64,000 nucleotides of DNA, from contig JAHLEZ010000004.1 in NCBI GenBank assembly GCA_020726505.1, forward strand, positions 1,116,001 through 1,180,000. The letters run 5' to 3'. The notes beneath the pieces are model-generated. The model was not told where the DNA came from. It saw nothing but the letters and a program-made list of their open reading frames with translations, and searched no databases. Source of the DNA: Leptodontidium sp. MPI-SDFR-AT-0119 (lineage: Eukaryota > Ascomycota > Leotiomycetes > Helotiales > Leptodontidiaceae). The position numbers were made by a program, and so were the translations under genes. Of the stretch, positions 32,001 to 44,225 are shown in pieces; the stretch's first letter is position 1, and each line of letters begins with the position of its first letter.

Positions 32001-33550
32001 CGAAGCAACGAGTGCTGTTGATACTGAAACCGAGCAACTGATTCAAGAAGGTTTCAAGACTCTTTGCGAAGGCCGAACTACATTCATTGTTGCGTATGTG
32101 TATTTCATGTTCCCTTGATTCCTTCTATTGCTGAATTCTCGCAGTCATCGTTTGTCGACAATCATGAAGGCTGATCACATTGTGGTCGTTATGAACGGCA
32201 AGATTGTTGAGCAGGGATCACATGATGAACTTATTCATTCGAATGGCAAATATCATGACTTGTGGTCAAAGCAAATATTCGTCAAGCCTGCCAACAGCCG
32301 CTCTAGATCTCGAAGCCCGCAGAAACGCGATACCAGTATCATCAATGATCTCACACCAACCCGGCAGAGAGTCGAGCTGGCCAAAGCATTCAAGACGATT
32401 CGGCATGAGGAGCCAAAGAAAGACGAAGTGAAGGAACCAGGTGATGGAGGACAGTTCGAGGCCGAGAAGAAGATTGAGAGTGGTCACAAACGTGAGGTAA
32501 GTGACTGATCAAGATTATCACTATCACGGGTACTTCTCCAAAGAACCGTTATCTGGATAGCAAGTCTGCTACAATAACAAACCTGAATTTAAATATCTCT
32601 CTACCTTTCTAGTTCTGTTCTGCTTTTGTTAAAGGAGGAAGTCAGTCATGCGCTATCCTATAGACCTTGAACATCTGTGAACCTTCATGCTGCATACAAT
32701 TTTCTTTCGTTCAGTCAAATGCTCGTCCCTCTAACAATGCAAAGGGATCGAAGTTGAAGCCAGATGCGCCCGAATTCATCCCTACCAAACCAAAACCTCA
32801 GTCACAACCACAAGCACAAGCACCAGCTCCAATCTCCAAGGACGAAACGAAGGAAGCTGCCAAAGCACAGAAGAAGTTGAAGAAGGAAGAAAAGAAGATT
32901 GCAAGTCTGACGAAGAAAGCTGGCAAGCGGGCCGCAAAGTCCGAGAGACTCGGAGGTGGTGCGTTTCGCTATACATCGCTCGGTAGACTCCACTAACAGA
33001 TACAGACGGAAATGCTTCAACCGCAGATGAGTTTCAATCTGCCGGTATTTCAAACGACATTACCGAAGGAGAAATGTCTGGAACAGACAAACCCAAGCCC
33101 AAGCGTGCTCGCTTTTCTAATCGACGACACCAGGCCAAGAGTGAGCCAGCAACTCGATTAAACGACTCCCTCGATGGTCAGCAGGATTCAGATCTGACAG
33201 CTGTCAGTTCAGGTGAAGGACAGCCTTTGTTGCAAAATGCAGCAGTGGTATGTCACTTCACCACGGATCCTGCTTGATCTACTAACATGGGATAGCAACG
33301 CCGTCGTGTCTCTGCTCCCAGTGATCCACCTGCCCAGCAAGAGACTCGCAATACTCGCCACCGACGCAACCGCCATTGGAGATTGAAGAATCGTGCTGCT
33401 GAGAAGGCTGGTTCTGGAAGCGGATCGACTGTGAACTCTTCAGGGACGTCAATGGACGATGTTGCCGGACCTCCAGCTCCTCTACCCTCTCCTGCTGCCG
33501 GTATTCCTCAAAGAGGCAGCGCTCCAAAGGTCACCTTTGCCATGCCCTGA
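29095..33550 (+). CDS. hmt1: HMT1/ABCB6-type vacuolar ABC transporter
   Basis: Sixteen exons: 29095-29130, 29211-29387, 29460-29528, 29601-30116, 30167-30323, 30370-30854, 30900-30945, 30994-31182, 31232-31589, 31637-31797, 31845-31875, 31923-32093, 32145-32496, 32715-32958, 33006-33247, 33296-33550, giving about 1162 residues. The layout is an extra N-terminal membrane domain (exons 1-4), a six-helix ABC domain (exons 5-9), and a nucleotide-binding domain with Walker [10 protein letters not shown] (about 640), Q-loop VVPQEP, signature LSGGEKQR (about 744), Walker [10 protein letters not shown] and switch AHRLST. It matches half-transporters of the HMT1 family, which load metal-thiol conjugates into the vacuole. 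About 310 residues rich in Lys, Arg, Ser and Pro follow the ATPase, an unusually long tail. The first ATG is uncertain (29068 and 29107 are in frame), and exon 7 may start at 30903. Confidence 0.88.
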
Positions 33551-34332
33551 CTGGACTGTATTCCTCTCTAGGATTGATTGATCGTTGCTTTCAACATGCA
33601 CATCTTAGCAGTTGTCGTTGTCTTACCGCCGATACCGCCACAAACGCTCATAACTCATCATTCATCGATACGACCATCTTTCAAGATTTCATTTCCTCGT
33701 CTCCTATTGGAGGAATCATCACCCTCGCCGTCTCTATTCTCATGCCCGAGAAGGGATCATTCCCTTCTTCCTATTCCTATTTACGTCCTGGAACCTGCGC
33801 TGTTTTGATTGGGGAGCTCGACACAAATTCACGAACGGTATAATATGAAATTGGGAAATATCTGTAGACTTTAGTAGGAGGGTATGGAAGGAAAATTGAC
33901 TTGCATTGTTAGATGTACACATGGGTAGGAAAAATCGGTTATCATGTTTATACGCCTCAGCTACTCCTCTCACGAGGACACTGTTTGTATTGCAGTTAGC
34001 TATTCAATGATAATCATATGAATAATCTCACTCAATGTCTTCGGATTGATATGAAGAACAGGTGCATGGGTTAGGACCAGTCGGTGAACTGGTTGATGGG
34101 GAAGTTGAAATAGTCAGTCACATGATCAAAACGCTAAGCCCGTTTAGAAACCCCCCACCAGGTTTCGCTCGAGCACCTTCACCTTCCATCTGATCTGAAC
34201 TTGTCCTAAACGCACCAGACAACAACATCTTTCTACCAACCACCCTTCACTCTCCAGCAAACGTTGTTTGTTTAGAAACTCCTCTTCCACAGTCAGACAT
34301 ACCCTCCAACTCACTCCCTCTATCCACTCATT
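33551..34332. other. Intergenic stretch between transporter and SGT2
   Basis: This is the 3' end of the transporter gene, then A/T-rich DNA, then a C/T-rich leader just before ATG 34333. No other feature was seen. Confidence 0.4.
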
Positions 34333-35482
34333 ATGGCAACCACAAAGCAGCGCCTTGCGCTTTCGATAATCGACTTTCTCAGCAGCTCCCTCACCGATGG
34401 CACACTCACAGATGAAGACCGCGAATCCGTCGAAGTCGCTCAATCATGCATTGCAGAATCTTTCAAAGTAGACCCTACCGATGCTACACCAAAAGACTCG
34501 CAATCACTCCTCCAAATCTACTCCGTGTACGAGAAGCTGAAGACCAAATCCCCCGCACCAGCCACCACCCCAGCTGCTGCATCGGTCTCGTCCCCCACCG
34601 AAGCCCAGAAGAAGGAAGCAGAGTCGCTGAAGAGTCAGGGGAATGCCGCCATGGCCAAGAAGGACTACCCATCTGCCATCGACCTCTACAGCCAAGCGCT
34701 GGCCATCCTCCCAGGAAACCCCATCTTCCTCTCCAACCGCGCAGCTGCACACTCCGCATCCAAGGACCACGAATCTGCCCGCGCAGACGCAGAGGCTGCC
34801 GTGGCTGCAGACCCGAAATACACCAAGGCGTGGAGCAGACTCGGCCTCGCGAGATTCGCCCTCGGCGATGCGAAGGGTAGCATGGAGGCTTATGGCAAGG
34901 GAATCGAATTCGAAGGCAATGGAGGTAGCGATGCCATGAAGAAGGGATTCGAGACAGCCAAGAGGCGCGTCGCGGAGCTCGAAGCCGGAGACGACAGCGA
35001 AGACGACGAGGTCGCTCCCCGTGGCGCTCCAGGTGCCGGTGCAGGCGGTATGCCGGACCTGAGTGCCCTCGCGGGCATGTTTGGAGGTGGAGCTGGTGGT
35101 GCAGGTGGTGGTGGCATGCCCGATCTCAGCGCTATCATGAGTAACCCTATGTTTGCGAGCATGGCGCAGAATCTGATGAGTAACCCGGCTATGATGGAGA
35201 ATCTCATGAGCAACCCCCGGATACGTGATATGGCGAACCAGTTTGGCGGTGCGGGAGGTGCGCCAGGTGCTGGCGGTGCTGGAGGTGCTGGTGGGATGCC
35301 GGATTTGGCAAGCTTGATGCAGGATCCTAGTATTGCTGAGATGTGAGTTTTTTTTCCCCCTTGCTGAGTGGAATTTGGGGGCGGTTGAGGGCCGGAGCTA
35401 ATGGTTTGATAGGGCGAGAAATATGATGGGTGGTGGTGCGGGCGGAGCTGGACGTGGAGCTGGACGAGGTGCTGGCCAGTAA
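34333..35482 (+). CDS. sgt2: SGT2-like small glutamine-rich TPR co-chaperone
   Basis: Exons 34333-35342 and 35413-35482 encode 359 residues. The N-terminal dimerisation helix bundle covers about 1-75 (RLALSIIDFLSSSL...). Three TPR repeats run from about 97 to 205 (EAESLKSQGNAAMAKKDYPSAIDLYSQAL is the start of the first), and their basic groove binds Hsp70/Hsp90 tails. The C-terminal third is Gly/Met-rich with repeated SNPxM segments, the region that captures hydrophobic tail-anchor segments. In yeast Sgt2 hands tail-anchored proteins to the Get4-Get5 complex in the cytosol. The intron near the C-terminus splits a Met codon and has GTGAGT and GATAG signals. The last exon encodes an RGAGRGAGQ tail. 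Compared with yeast Sgt2 the Q-rich part is replaced by Gly-Ala-rich sequence, as usual in filamentous fungi. Confidence 0.92.
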
Positions 35483-38400
35483 ACCCTTGATATCTGTTCC
35501 TGGGCTTGAACAGGACATGAAGATGCGGTGTTGAGTTTTAGCTTTAATTGGGCTTGATATTCTCCTCTTTCTTCGCATAGACAGACAGACAGAAAGACAG
35601 ACGGAGCTGGGCTGTAGATCCGGGAAGCAGGATACCATTCATGCATGATATGCATGATCTCATTGATGATGATGATGATGCTTGTGTTAGTTATTTGTTG
35701 ATGAGAACCTCTTTCATAGCGCTGGATAGAGCAAAAGCATTATTTGGTAACAATGTTAAGAACTGGGGAGCATCTTGTATTCTGTGTTTTGATGACTTAG
35801 TGCCTTGGTGATATGGTGACTTGGATGCATTCTTGTTTGTTAGGTAGTGCTGAGGTTAATTGAGTCTCTTGTCATGGATGGTTTTAGAACTGGAATCGCG
35901 CGGTGAGTTATCCATCCTACGGATTTTGCTTCAAGACATTTCAGAAGAGTTCAATATCCTGCTTCCCTTGTCTCCCCTTGCTCTTGGGATCGAGACATAG
36001 TTGTTTGTTGTTGGTTTAATAGGATCATAAGTGAATAAGCAAGTTTGCTGTGCTAAAAATAAAATAAAAATTTGGAGTCTGGATCTTATTAAACAGGCCG
36101 GTAGCGAGCTGTAGTCGAAGGGGCTTGCTTTTTAGGTTTGTTGTTGATCTGATGGAGGTATGTAAACCATTTTTCTTGCGGGAAAATTATGTTTTGAATG
36201 AGATGTAGATTCGTTATTGGTGAGAGACTCATGGTTTGGTGTGGATGCGTCTTTCTTTACTTGGTTGGGTTCCAAAGAGGGATGGAGAGGTTTTTTGTGA
36301 GTGGATGTGAGGATTTTCTGGGGATGTGCTTATTGAGCGGGGTTCTCTGATAGGCAATATTTGTGGGATGGTTTGGGGAATGGATGGTTGAATTGTGGAA
36401 GAGATTGTGGTGTGGGTTGAAGCGAAATGACGGTCGGTGAGGAATCGACGACACTTGACGACAAATTTCCTCATGGAGATGGATTCTAAGAATTGGGTTA
36501 GGCCCTAATTCTCCACTCAATCTCTCGCTCATCTGAGGGGGTTCAGAAACATCTTTCTTCTTAACCGAAATGCGAGAGATAGTTACAGGGAATCAAGACT
36601 TTCCAAGGCCTTTCTTCTAATTCCGCCAGCTTTTCCTGGTTGTTTTTGTTTTTCTGGATCGAGGTGGTGTTGAGTATTTATACTTAGAGCTTGCAAGATC
36701 AGTTACGGTTAGTATTTTCCTTCGTAGGTTGGTTCCTTTTCCGGTTGGTCGGGGCTCTGATAATCAGGTAAGTGAAGTGATGACCTGTTTCGGTGGTGAA
36801 TCTGGGAGGATAGGGAGAGTACAGGGGAAGTACTTAAGCGTCCTTTTTGGATGTTGGAAATGCCTTCCCATGGTAAGAATGAGAAACTGTTCTATGAAAG
36901 GAACATAGGTTTTGGGGGTGCTCGTTTTTGTGAGCTTTGAATGTTTGTTACGGGATGGGGCCCCATGAGAGGTTAAAAAGTCTAGGTGGGTGTTTTCGAG
37001 GGTGTGTAATGGGTCGAGGCGCTATGATATCTCATATTCGAAGCCAGCCGAGAAATTGTTATTTAATTCTCAATGGGTGTAAAGCGATGGTAGGGAAATG
37101 AGCCGAGGCTGTGGTACCAGGCTTTGACAGCGGAGAGATTGTTGACAGAAGCAAGTAATTACCGGGAAAATCCCTGAGCAAGGTACTGCTTTCAACAGCT
37201 GCAGGAAGCTGCATCTTTTATCCTCAAGCGACAAACTAACCAATGGATTTGCAGCGGAGTAACGCTGCCCAAGAGTGCTTGAGGATTCCAGTTGGCAGCT
37301 CTTGAATGAAATTTACAACCCAATTTATCAGATGTCGGAGTGCTATATATACTCAGAGTCAACAGTAACAGTTCAAGCTCAGTGCAAAAGCGAATCTGAG
37401 GGTTCAACATGATCGACTTGCACTCCACTTTCACTAACTGAAAACAAACGAATGGTTGAAAACATGCAGGTTTCTGCCTATGTGTACTTACACTCTCAAC
37501 TGAGAGAAGGCTTTAACTGAGAAGAACCCTTCTGCACACCATAACATTACAAGCTTGGGAGTGTTTCAAGGTTGTGAGCTTCGTTTTGCTCTTCTTTCTG
37601 CAAGGGAAAATCAGATTCCATGACTAGATTTGAATCGGATTCTACTAGATTTCCAGTCATGATGTGAGCTAAAGAACTAAACTAATCCTTTATTATCGAA
37701 TCTGGAAGATGTTCCAACATCTAGCAAAGTTGGAAAGTGACAGTGAGCATTGCCTTGACAATAGAGAGCTCAGCTAAAGTCCTCCCGTCTATGTAGCGTG
37801 GCCTTCTCGAATAGTATGAATAAATTAGACTAGGTTTGTAGTTAGTGCATATCGATTGGAAAAATCTGACCGTAGATTAGAAGATCCTGGTTCTGCCAAT
37901 GATTATCCAACTTAGTTCCGTGTGATGCATAACTCACAAGATAATACGTCTGGTATTAATATACATGGCAGATACAAGACAGTTCTCATAGAATCGCACC
38001 CTCTTGGGCAAATTAGCGTCATTCGCTTGGATTTGGCAAAAATAACAGACCTCGGGACTGGAGTCAACAGAATATAAGAATAAGCGAGGAATGTCACATC
38101 ACTCTTATCTGAGACCTTGCACACCACACCACACGTATCCTGCAAATTCCCAAGTACAAAAAGCCAGTCTTGGGAGTGCCTTCTCCTGTCATACTACCTC
38201 ACAATGGAACATCAAATCACACTAGTCTTGCTGGATTTGTGCCATTACCTTGGGTTGGTAATAATCATCTTGTAATCTACATATGAACTATTCAGCGGCT
38301 TACACTTGATATGGAAAGTTGAGAATGGAGGTGGAGGTTGGAAAGATATTTATTTCAAGACGAGGGTTAAGAAAGCAGTCAGAGAGGATGGAAGTGACAG

Positions 38401-39748
38401 TGACTATGAACGTGACGGTGAAGACAAGCGGTTCAAGATGACGACGGAAAAAACCCATTTTTCTTCTTCTCAAGTTCCAAGACTCCTGAACAAAACTCGA
38501 TATCGAAAGCTATCTATCTGCTCTAGACTCCAGGCTTCAGAACTCGTCAGCTCTTTCACATTTGAGCTGCACCACTTGGTATTCTGGACTAGCATGAGAG
38601 CGGCAAGGATACTTGAAAACTTAGAATCCGCTGCCTCTGTACTGTGTGGCAATTAGTCTGTACGGTATGACATCTCTCTTTATACCCCCTCCTAGACTTA
38701 TATTCCCGATTCTCGATTCAAGAGGAAATCGAAAGTGCCCATTTCAACTCATGACATTCATTCACATGACTGATTAGGCGTGAGATTCACTGTAGAACGA
38801 CAAATCTAACGGATTGAAATGGACCTAGTTAAGTGATCTATCTCTGTCTCACTCCCGGCTAGGGTACATAAACCCATCACCAAACAGGAAATCGCTTAGC
38901 AGAGGCAAACAAAGATACATTCATACGACCAAGCTAAGTTTGTGCTGAAGATCTACTCAGGCTCAGCTGTGCTTATTTGGCTAATTGAATTTTTGGTTAT
39001 GATACTGTAGGCGGAGTGGTTTGAGGAGGATGCTGTGGTTCGCCGCGTTTCTGTACCGTACTGTACCGTACTGTACTGTAAGCGAAAACCCTTTTTTGGA
39101 GTTGGGACGAAATGGTGTGGATGGCAATAAGATGAGGAATGACAGCAAAGTACTGAAAGGAGGCCAGGACATTGAAATTTCAAATCAAGAAGATATGCGG
39201 GGCGACTCTTCAATTGCAAGTAGTGGGTAACTGTCTGTGAAATGCAATTAATTTAGACACTGTGTAGCTTTTCCTGTTTGTTTGGCACGAAATGCTCGGC
39301 CGGATTGGGCATTCTTTTGTGTGTTGCGCGGAGATGTCTGGATGGAAATTTTTTGGGGAGGGGTGGAACGGTATTTATAATCTTGAGTTTAATTTGAATT
39401 CCGGGTCTAGTCTGAAAAGTTAGAGCTTCAGTGCTCTCAAGAGGACGAGAATGTGGACTCCAGTATAGGGAAAGGGCAGTTTCGAGACATATGGGTGCCA
39501 CATTCAGGGGGGTATCACTCGGTACGTAGTAAGGAACTATGTCATATAAAGTGAGGGAAAGTTTGCTTGGATTTGGATTTCATTTCCATAATCTTTGGTA
39601 CTTCATTTCGAAGACCAGGGTATCTCCCACCACCATCCCCGAGCCGATAAGCGAATGTAAACATTCCTCATCAGCAATAAGCGAGCAAGCCACCACCGGG
39701 TCGGTAGATAGAAAACACGCTTTCATGAATCATGATTATCATTTCCGA
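35483..39748. other. Gene-poor 4.3-kb stretch
   Basis: No supported gene was found. Open frames are short and unconvincing (38306-38656, plus strand, is the longest). There is a GAT microsatellite at 35664-35680 and three tandem 10-mers of CTGTACCGTA type at 39051-39080. Otherwise it is ordinary A/T-rich intergenic DNA. Confidence 0.4.
39051..39080. repeat. Tandem 10-mer repeat (CTGTACCGTA x3)
   Basis: Three units lie end to end, the last with one substitution (CTGTACTGTA). Each contains the palindrome TAC-GTA with variants. Function unknown. Confidence 0.8.
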
Positions 39749-41296
39749 TTATCCTTTTGCAGCGCCAGCCTTTATCAAAAGTATGTCGCCATCTTCAACG
39801 ACGTAATCCTTTCCTTTCGTCTGGATCTTGCCCTTGGCCTTGATCTCTGCTTCATCACCATACTCCTTTAGGGCAGTGAAGTTATATACGATGGCTTGGA
39901 TGAAGGTCTTCTCGAAATCACCGTGGATGACCCCTGCGGCTTGCGGGGCCTTGGTGCCGTTCCGGATCGTCCATTGTCTGACTTCATCAGTACCAGTTGT
40001 GAAGAAACTGCCCAGGTTCAAGACCTTGCGCATAACGGTGATGAGTTTTGGGAGAGCGGATTCGACACCAAGCTCCTTGAGCTCCTTCTTTGCTTCTTCG
40101 CCCTCGGAACCTCCCTCGAATTGAGTGAGACGCTCCTCGAGGCAGATGGAGATTGGGAGGATAGGATCGCCGGCAGCGTGTTCCTTAATCCACTCCATGA
40201 CCTTTCCGAGATGCTTGTTCTTCTTTCGGATGTAGTCCTTCTCGCTCAGGTTGATGAGGTAGACGACAGGCTTGGCAGTGAGGAGGAACAGAGGGTTGAT
40301 GTACTCTATCTGTACAGAAGGGTCAGCGTCTGGTACGAGAAAGATTTCCATAGCAGAGTAGAAGAAGGTAACTAAATCAGAACGTGTTTCATATCTCAGT
40401 ATGCTCTCTACGTTTTACGTGAGGCACTCGACGAGCTGGGATTATCAGGCCTCATGGCCTTTTGTCATCATGATAGTGGATGGGGATTGAAGAAAAAATG
40501 GAAGGAGAAAATTTTCACATACCTCTTTCATGGTCCAGTCGCCCTTTCGGACATCACCACCGCCTTGAAGAAGAGCCAGGACCTTTTCAATACAAGCCTC
40601 TTCCTCCTTGAGCTTCTTCATCTCAAGACTCTGACCACCTCTGCGAGTCAACTTCTTGGATGCCTCGAGAGCCTTTTCAGTGAACTCGATATCCTTGATT
40701 CGCAACTCCTCGCTAATGATGGTCAGATCTCGGACTGGGTCGACATCTCCTTCAATGTGAATGATCTCAGCATCGTCGAAGCATCGTACGACCTGGAAGA
40801 TAGCATCGACGGCACGGATATGTGACAGGAAGGCATTTCCAAGACCAGCACCCGTGGAGGCACCTCGAGTCAATCCAGCAATATCATAGATGGTGAGATG
40901 TGCAGGAACTCTGGACTTGGGGTTGTATTTTTCACAGAGCCAGTCGTAGCGCTCGTCAGGAACGATGACACGAGATTCTTCGGGATCGATGGTTGCGAAG
41001 GGGAAGTTCTGGTATTGGTTAGAAGGGAGCGGTGTAGAAGGGAGTGGATGTCGGGACTTACGGCGGGGTTACCAAGGTGGCATTTGGTGATAGCTTGAAA
41101 CAGAGTCGATTTGCCCACGTTTGCAAGACCGACCTGCAAAATTCCGTCAGTTGCATTCGAGAGGCAGTGGCAGTGGCAGTGGCAGAGGCAGAGGCAGAGG
41201 GGAGGGCATGGAGCTGCATACAATTCCACTCTTCAAGTTATTACCCGGCCTGCCCAGCAGAAGCTTCTCCTCCTTGACGGGCTTCTTGGGAGGCAT
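39749..41296 (-). CDS. ola1: OLA1/YchF Obg-like ATPase
   Basis: Four exons (41222-41296, 41062-41133, 40523-41008, 39749-40309) encode 397 residues, the usual length of the family. The P-loop GLANVGKST is at residues 27-35, switch II DIAGL at 91-95, and the base-recognition motif is NLSEKD at 231-236 instead of NKxD, the change that makes this family prefer ATP over GTP. A helical insertion follows the G domain, and a C-terminal TGS domain (about 300-390) ends with VEDGDILLIKAG. It is a cytosolic ribosome-associated regulator of translation and stress responses. All introns are phase 0. Intron 1 carries a GGCAGT/GGCAGA microsatellite. It is head-to-head with the PPPDE protease gene, 702 bp apart. 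Confidence 0.95.
41163..41200. repeat. GGCAGT/GGCAGA microsatellite in OLA1 intron 1
   Basis: Six to seven tandem hexamers lie wholly inside the first intron (41134-41221) of the OLA1 gene. Confidence 0.85.
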
Positions 41297-41998
41297 TTTC
41301 TTTTTTGCGTAGGAACGTCTTTGTGTGGTGTTGGTATTGGGATTGGGATTGGTATTGGTGTGAGTGGTGTTGAGTAAGACCGTGCAGCTAAGCAGGCTCT
41401 GGTATGGGGTGGCAGTTCTTGCTGCGGACCTTTGAAAAGTGAGGGAGAAAGAAGAGAAGAGACGTGGGGCAGTGAAGGACGACGTGGTGAAGGAGTGAAG
41501 GGGTGAAGGAGGGGTTGGCTGCTGCTTCAGCCTTGCCTTGTCTTGCTTGTGTGTGGTGAGGGAGACGGTAGTAGGTAGAGTTGATGGAGGGGTGGTTGGA
41601 TGGATGGATGGAGGAACCAGAGCCCTTCCCTTCTCTCTGTCCTGGCCGCGCAGACAGATTATTGTGTGGGCGAGCGAATGAAATCGGGCTGCTGCCCTGA
41701 TGAGCGACCAGCTTCAACTGGAAAAAAAGTCTCTGTCTGCGAACGAATAAAACAGACTTTTATGGCTGGGAAAAGTGGGGCGAGTGTCGTGACGCGGCCG
41801 CCTGTCGAGTCTGGGTGTTGGTCTTGGTCTTGGCCTTCCGAGCGCGCGCGGCTGATATCATATCTCACGATGGCTGTTACTGTACTGTATAGAGTAGACC
41901 TCGTTTTACATGTCGCAACTGTCCCTTGGAGCTTCACACCTTGAGTACGCTTCCAACCGGAGGGGATAGCGTTACCATCACCCAAGAATCAACACGCA
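41297..41998. promoter_or_regulatory. Bidirectional promoter region between OLA1 and the PPPDE gene
   Basis: The two start codons face away from each other across 702 bp. It contains a GGTATT/GGGATT microsatellite close to the OLA1 start (41331-41359). No specific factor site was recognised; the assignment is by position. Confidence 0.5.
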
Positions 41999-42896
41999 AT
42001 GGCTGGCAACAAAGCCCCCAGGAGAGCTAATCATCGATCAACGCTCTCCCTGCAGAAGACCGAGATAAAGATCAATGTCTACGATTTACTCCCAGTGAGT
42101 TGCCCCTCCCTCTCCTTGCTTGTCGCGCAGGACTAGCAGTAGTATCGCTCCAGCTCTAGCTTTTACTCTTCAACTTCAGCTTCCTTTGCATCAGAATCTA
42201 GCTGACTGACATCTATAGCCTGGAAAAGTAGCATCGATATTATGGACAATCGGCTCTTCACTCCTACATTCCGGCGTCGTCATAAACAACAGAGAATACG
42301 CATATGGAGGACATGACAGAAGAGGACTGACTGGCGTCTACTACACTCCACCACGAGCTGTACCTCCCGGAGGGACATTCCAATGCGAGATCCTACATGG
42401 CTTCACAGTCCAACCACAGAACGAAATAGATGCCATCATCAAGGAAGCTTCCGACGTCTTCCAAGGCACATCCTACAACCTCCTCACCAGAAACTGCAAC
42501 CACTTCACAGCCTACCTGTGCGAGAAGCTCACTGGACGACCGGGACCGGGTTGGTTAAATAGAGCTGCTAGTATTGGTGTTGCGCTTCCTTGTGTGGTCC
42601 CCAAGGAATGGATTGCCCCACCGGACTTCGAGACTGCGGATGGAGAGCTGATGGACGATGAGGATCGTACTTCGTCTCATGAAAGGTCGGGTATGTTGGG
42701 GAATATGGATACGAGTCACCAGAGAAGGAGTGTGGATTTCACGGATGATGATGAGTGGGATAGTGAGGAAGAAAGACAGCAAGGTGGTAGTGGGAAAGGA
42801 AAAGGCAAGGTCAGGGATACATCTGGAAGAGTCGTGCCTCCTGCTGAGAGGGCGCCATCAAAGAGGACCAAATCGTCAGATTTCTCACGAGCCTAG
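41999..42896 (+). CDS. PPPDE (DUF862) thiol peptidase, deubiquitinase/deSUMOylase-like
   Basis: Exons 41999-42094 and 42219-42896 encode 257 residues. The PPPDE fold carries a permuted papain-like dyad: the catalytic His is in LLHSGVVIN (His49) and the Cys in TRNCNHF (Cys125). EYAYGGHD and GRPGPGWLNRAASIG are also typical of the DESI/DeI1 family, which removes SUMO or ubiquitin. The C-terminal 70 residues are acidic then basic and look disordered (DDDEWDSEEERQQ, later PSKRTKS). Both intron ends are standard. Function is inferred from family; the specific modifier cannot be told from sequence. Confidence 0.9.
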
Positions 42897-43060
42897 CTCA
42901 CGAACTTGCTCTTGGCATAGGGAGGCATTTGTTTTCAACTGGCGTTCAGGACGGATGATACCAGCCAGATTCTATTTATGTTACAAGTCTTCTACAACCA
43001 TTCCATGCATGTAGTGTACAATCATCATTCCAACTACCATCCACCATCCCAATTGTCCGT

Positions 43061-43900
43061 CTAACCCAGACGTCTGGGCTTTTTACTCCTGGTTCCACCA
43101 AACTTCAGTCTTGTAGCGTCCGACACCTTAATCACCTTGCCTCTCAAGTATCTCCCTTCTGTACCCAACAAAGCCTTCGTAACAGCTTCTCTTCCAGCTC
43201 CAAACCCTCTCAAGAAAACCTCTAGCTCCCTGATCCAAGCATTCATACCAGACTCCTGCATCCGACCCATCACATATGACGCCAGCTGGAAAGCTGAATC
43301 ATAATGCTTCCTCCCCGACTTCCTGAACCCCAAATTCCCAGCCGCCAAAGACAGAGCCACAGTCCTATTATCCCCCTTCTCAGGATATCTCTTGCCGGTC
43401 TGGGGATGGTACCAATTGGGCGGTCTCACAAGCGTGATGTGCACATTGTGTCTGGTGGCATAGATATGCAACTGCCACGCCGTATCGACATGTTCTCCCT
43501 CTCTCGCCATCAGATTCCCACTCCCGTCCGAAGAGAAACTGTTCACAGACATCCTTGCCCCTCTCCGGGCCATCTCAGCTCCTCTCTGGCCTTTGTTCTG
43601 GCCGATAACATCGCTGAGCATGGCTGTTAGTTCGGACATGTCGGATGTAGCTGCTTTAGGATGCAGAGATGGCGAGGTGGGCATTTGAGCGATGGGTGCT
43701 TTTCGAGGGGTGCCGAAGGATGGGAAGGCTCGCTGGGCTGGAGGTGGTTTGGGGGGATCTCCTTCTGCTTTTTTGGAGGTGGTAGTTGAGAGTTGACGCA
43801 GGCATCTTGAGGGGAGTCTGGTTGCTGGTGAGAGTGTGAGTTCTGAAAAGGCTGTGAGGGGCGATTGTGCCAGGAGGCGCCTCGAAGCTGTTCGACTCAT
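43061..43900 (-). CDS. mrps18: Mitochondrial small-subunit ribosomal protein uS11m
   Basis: This is a 279-residue intronless gene. The start chosen at 43900 gives MSRTASRRLLAQ, a basic amphipathic mitochondrial presequence; an in-frame ATG at 43996 would bury it behind 32 residues that lack such character. The C-terminal 130 residues match uS11: HIYATRHNVHITLVRP, then LSLAAGNLGFRKS, then FLRGFGAGREAVTKALLG, ending ISDATxLxxGGxRxKKPRR-like (seen as VSDATRLKFGGTRSKKPRRLG near the end). The protein belongs to the mitoribosome platform, where S11 contacts the mRNA exit. It is divergent from TIM44, 325 bp away. Confidence 0.88.
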   Translation of the reverse strand: MSRTASRRLLAQSPLTAFSELTLSPATRLPSRCLRQLSTTTSKKAEGDPPKPPPAQRAFPSFGTPRKAPIAQMPTSPSLHPKAATSDMSELTAMLSDVIGQNKGQRGAEMARRGARMSVNSFSSDGSGNLMAREGEHVDTAWQLHIYATRHNVHITLVRPPNWYHPQTGKRYPEKGDNRTVALSLAAGNLGFRKSGRKHYDSAFQLASYVMGRMQESGMNAWIRELEVFLRGFGAGREAVTKALLGTEGRYLRGKVIKVSDATRLKFGGTRSKKPRRLG

Positions 43901-44225
43901 GGCTGGCAACTGCTTGAGGTCCGTCCAATTGAGCTCTGGATGTCCCGTCGCGCTGGTGTTGATGAGGACCTCGAAGAAAGTTCCAATTGTTGCCAAGGCG
44001 GAGGAACCCGTGACCCTAGAAATCGGCGAAAATGTTTAGAACGGCCGCTGTCGCTTGCTCCGATTGATTTCTTTGCGACCAAATCTAACGCAACTTTCTT
44101 GCCCAACCACACTCTTCATCCTCTCTTTACCTGCTCTGTTGACTTGAATTAGAAACTTGAAGGAGAAGGAATCTGCGCAGTTTTTTCTTGCCCAGTTAAT
44201 CTCTTGAAGTGGTATTTCGTTCGAT
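43901..44225. promoter_or_regulatory. Shared promoter of two mitochondrial genes (uS11m and TIM44)
   Basis: Two nuclear genes for mitochondrial proteins start head to head within 325 bp. The short gap implies shared or interleaved promoters and possible co-regulation. I recognised no specific binding motif. Confidence 0.55.
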
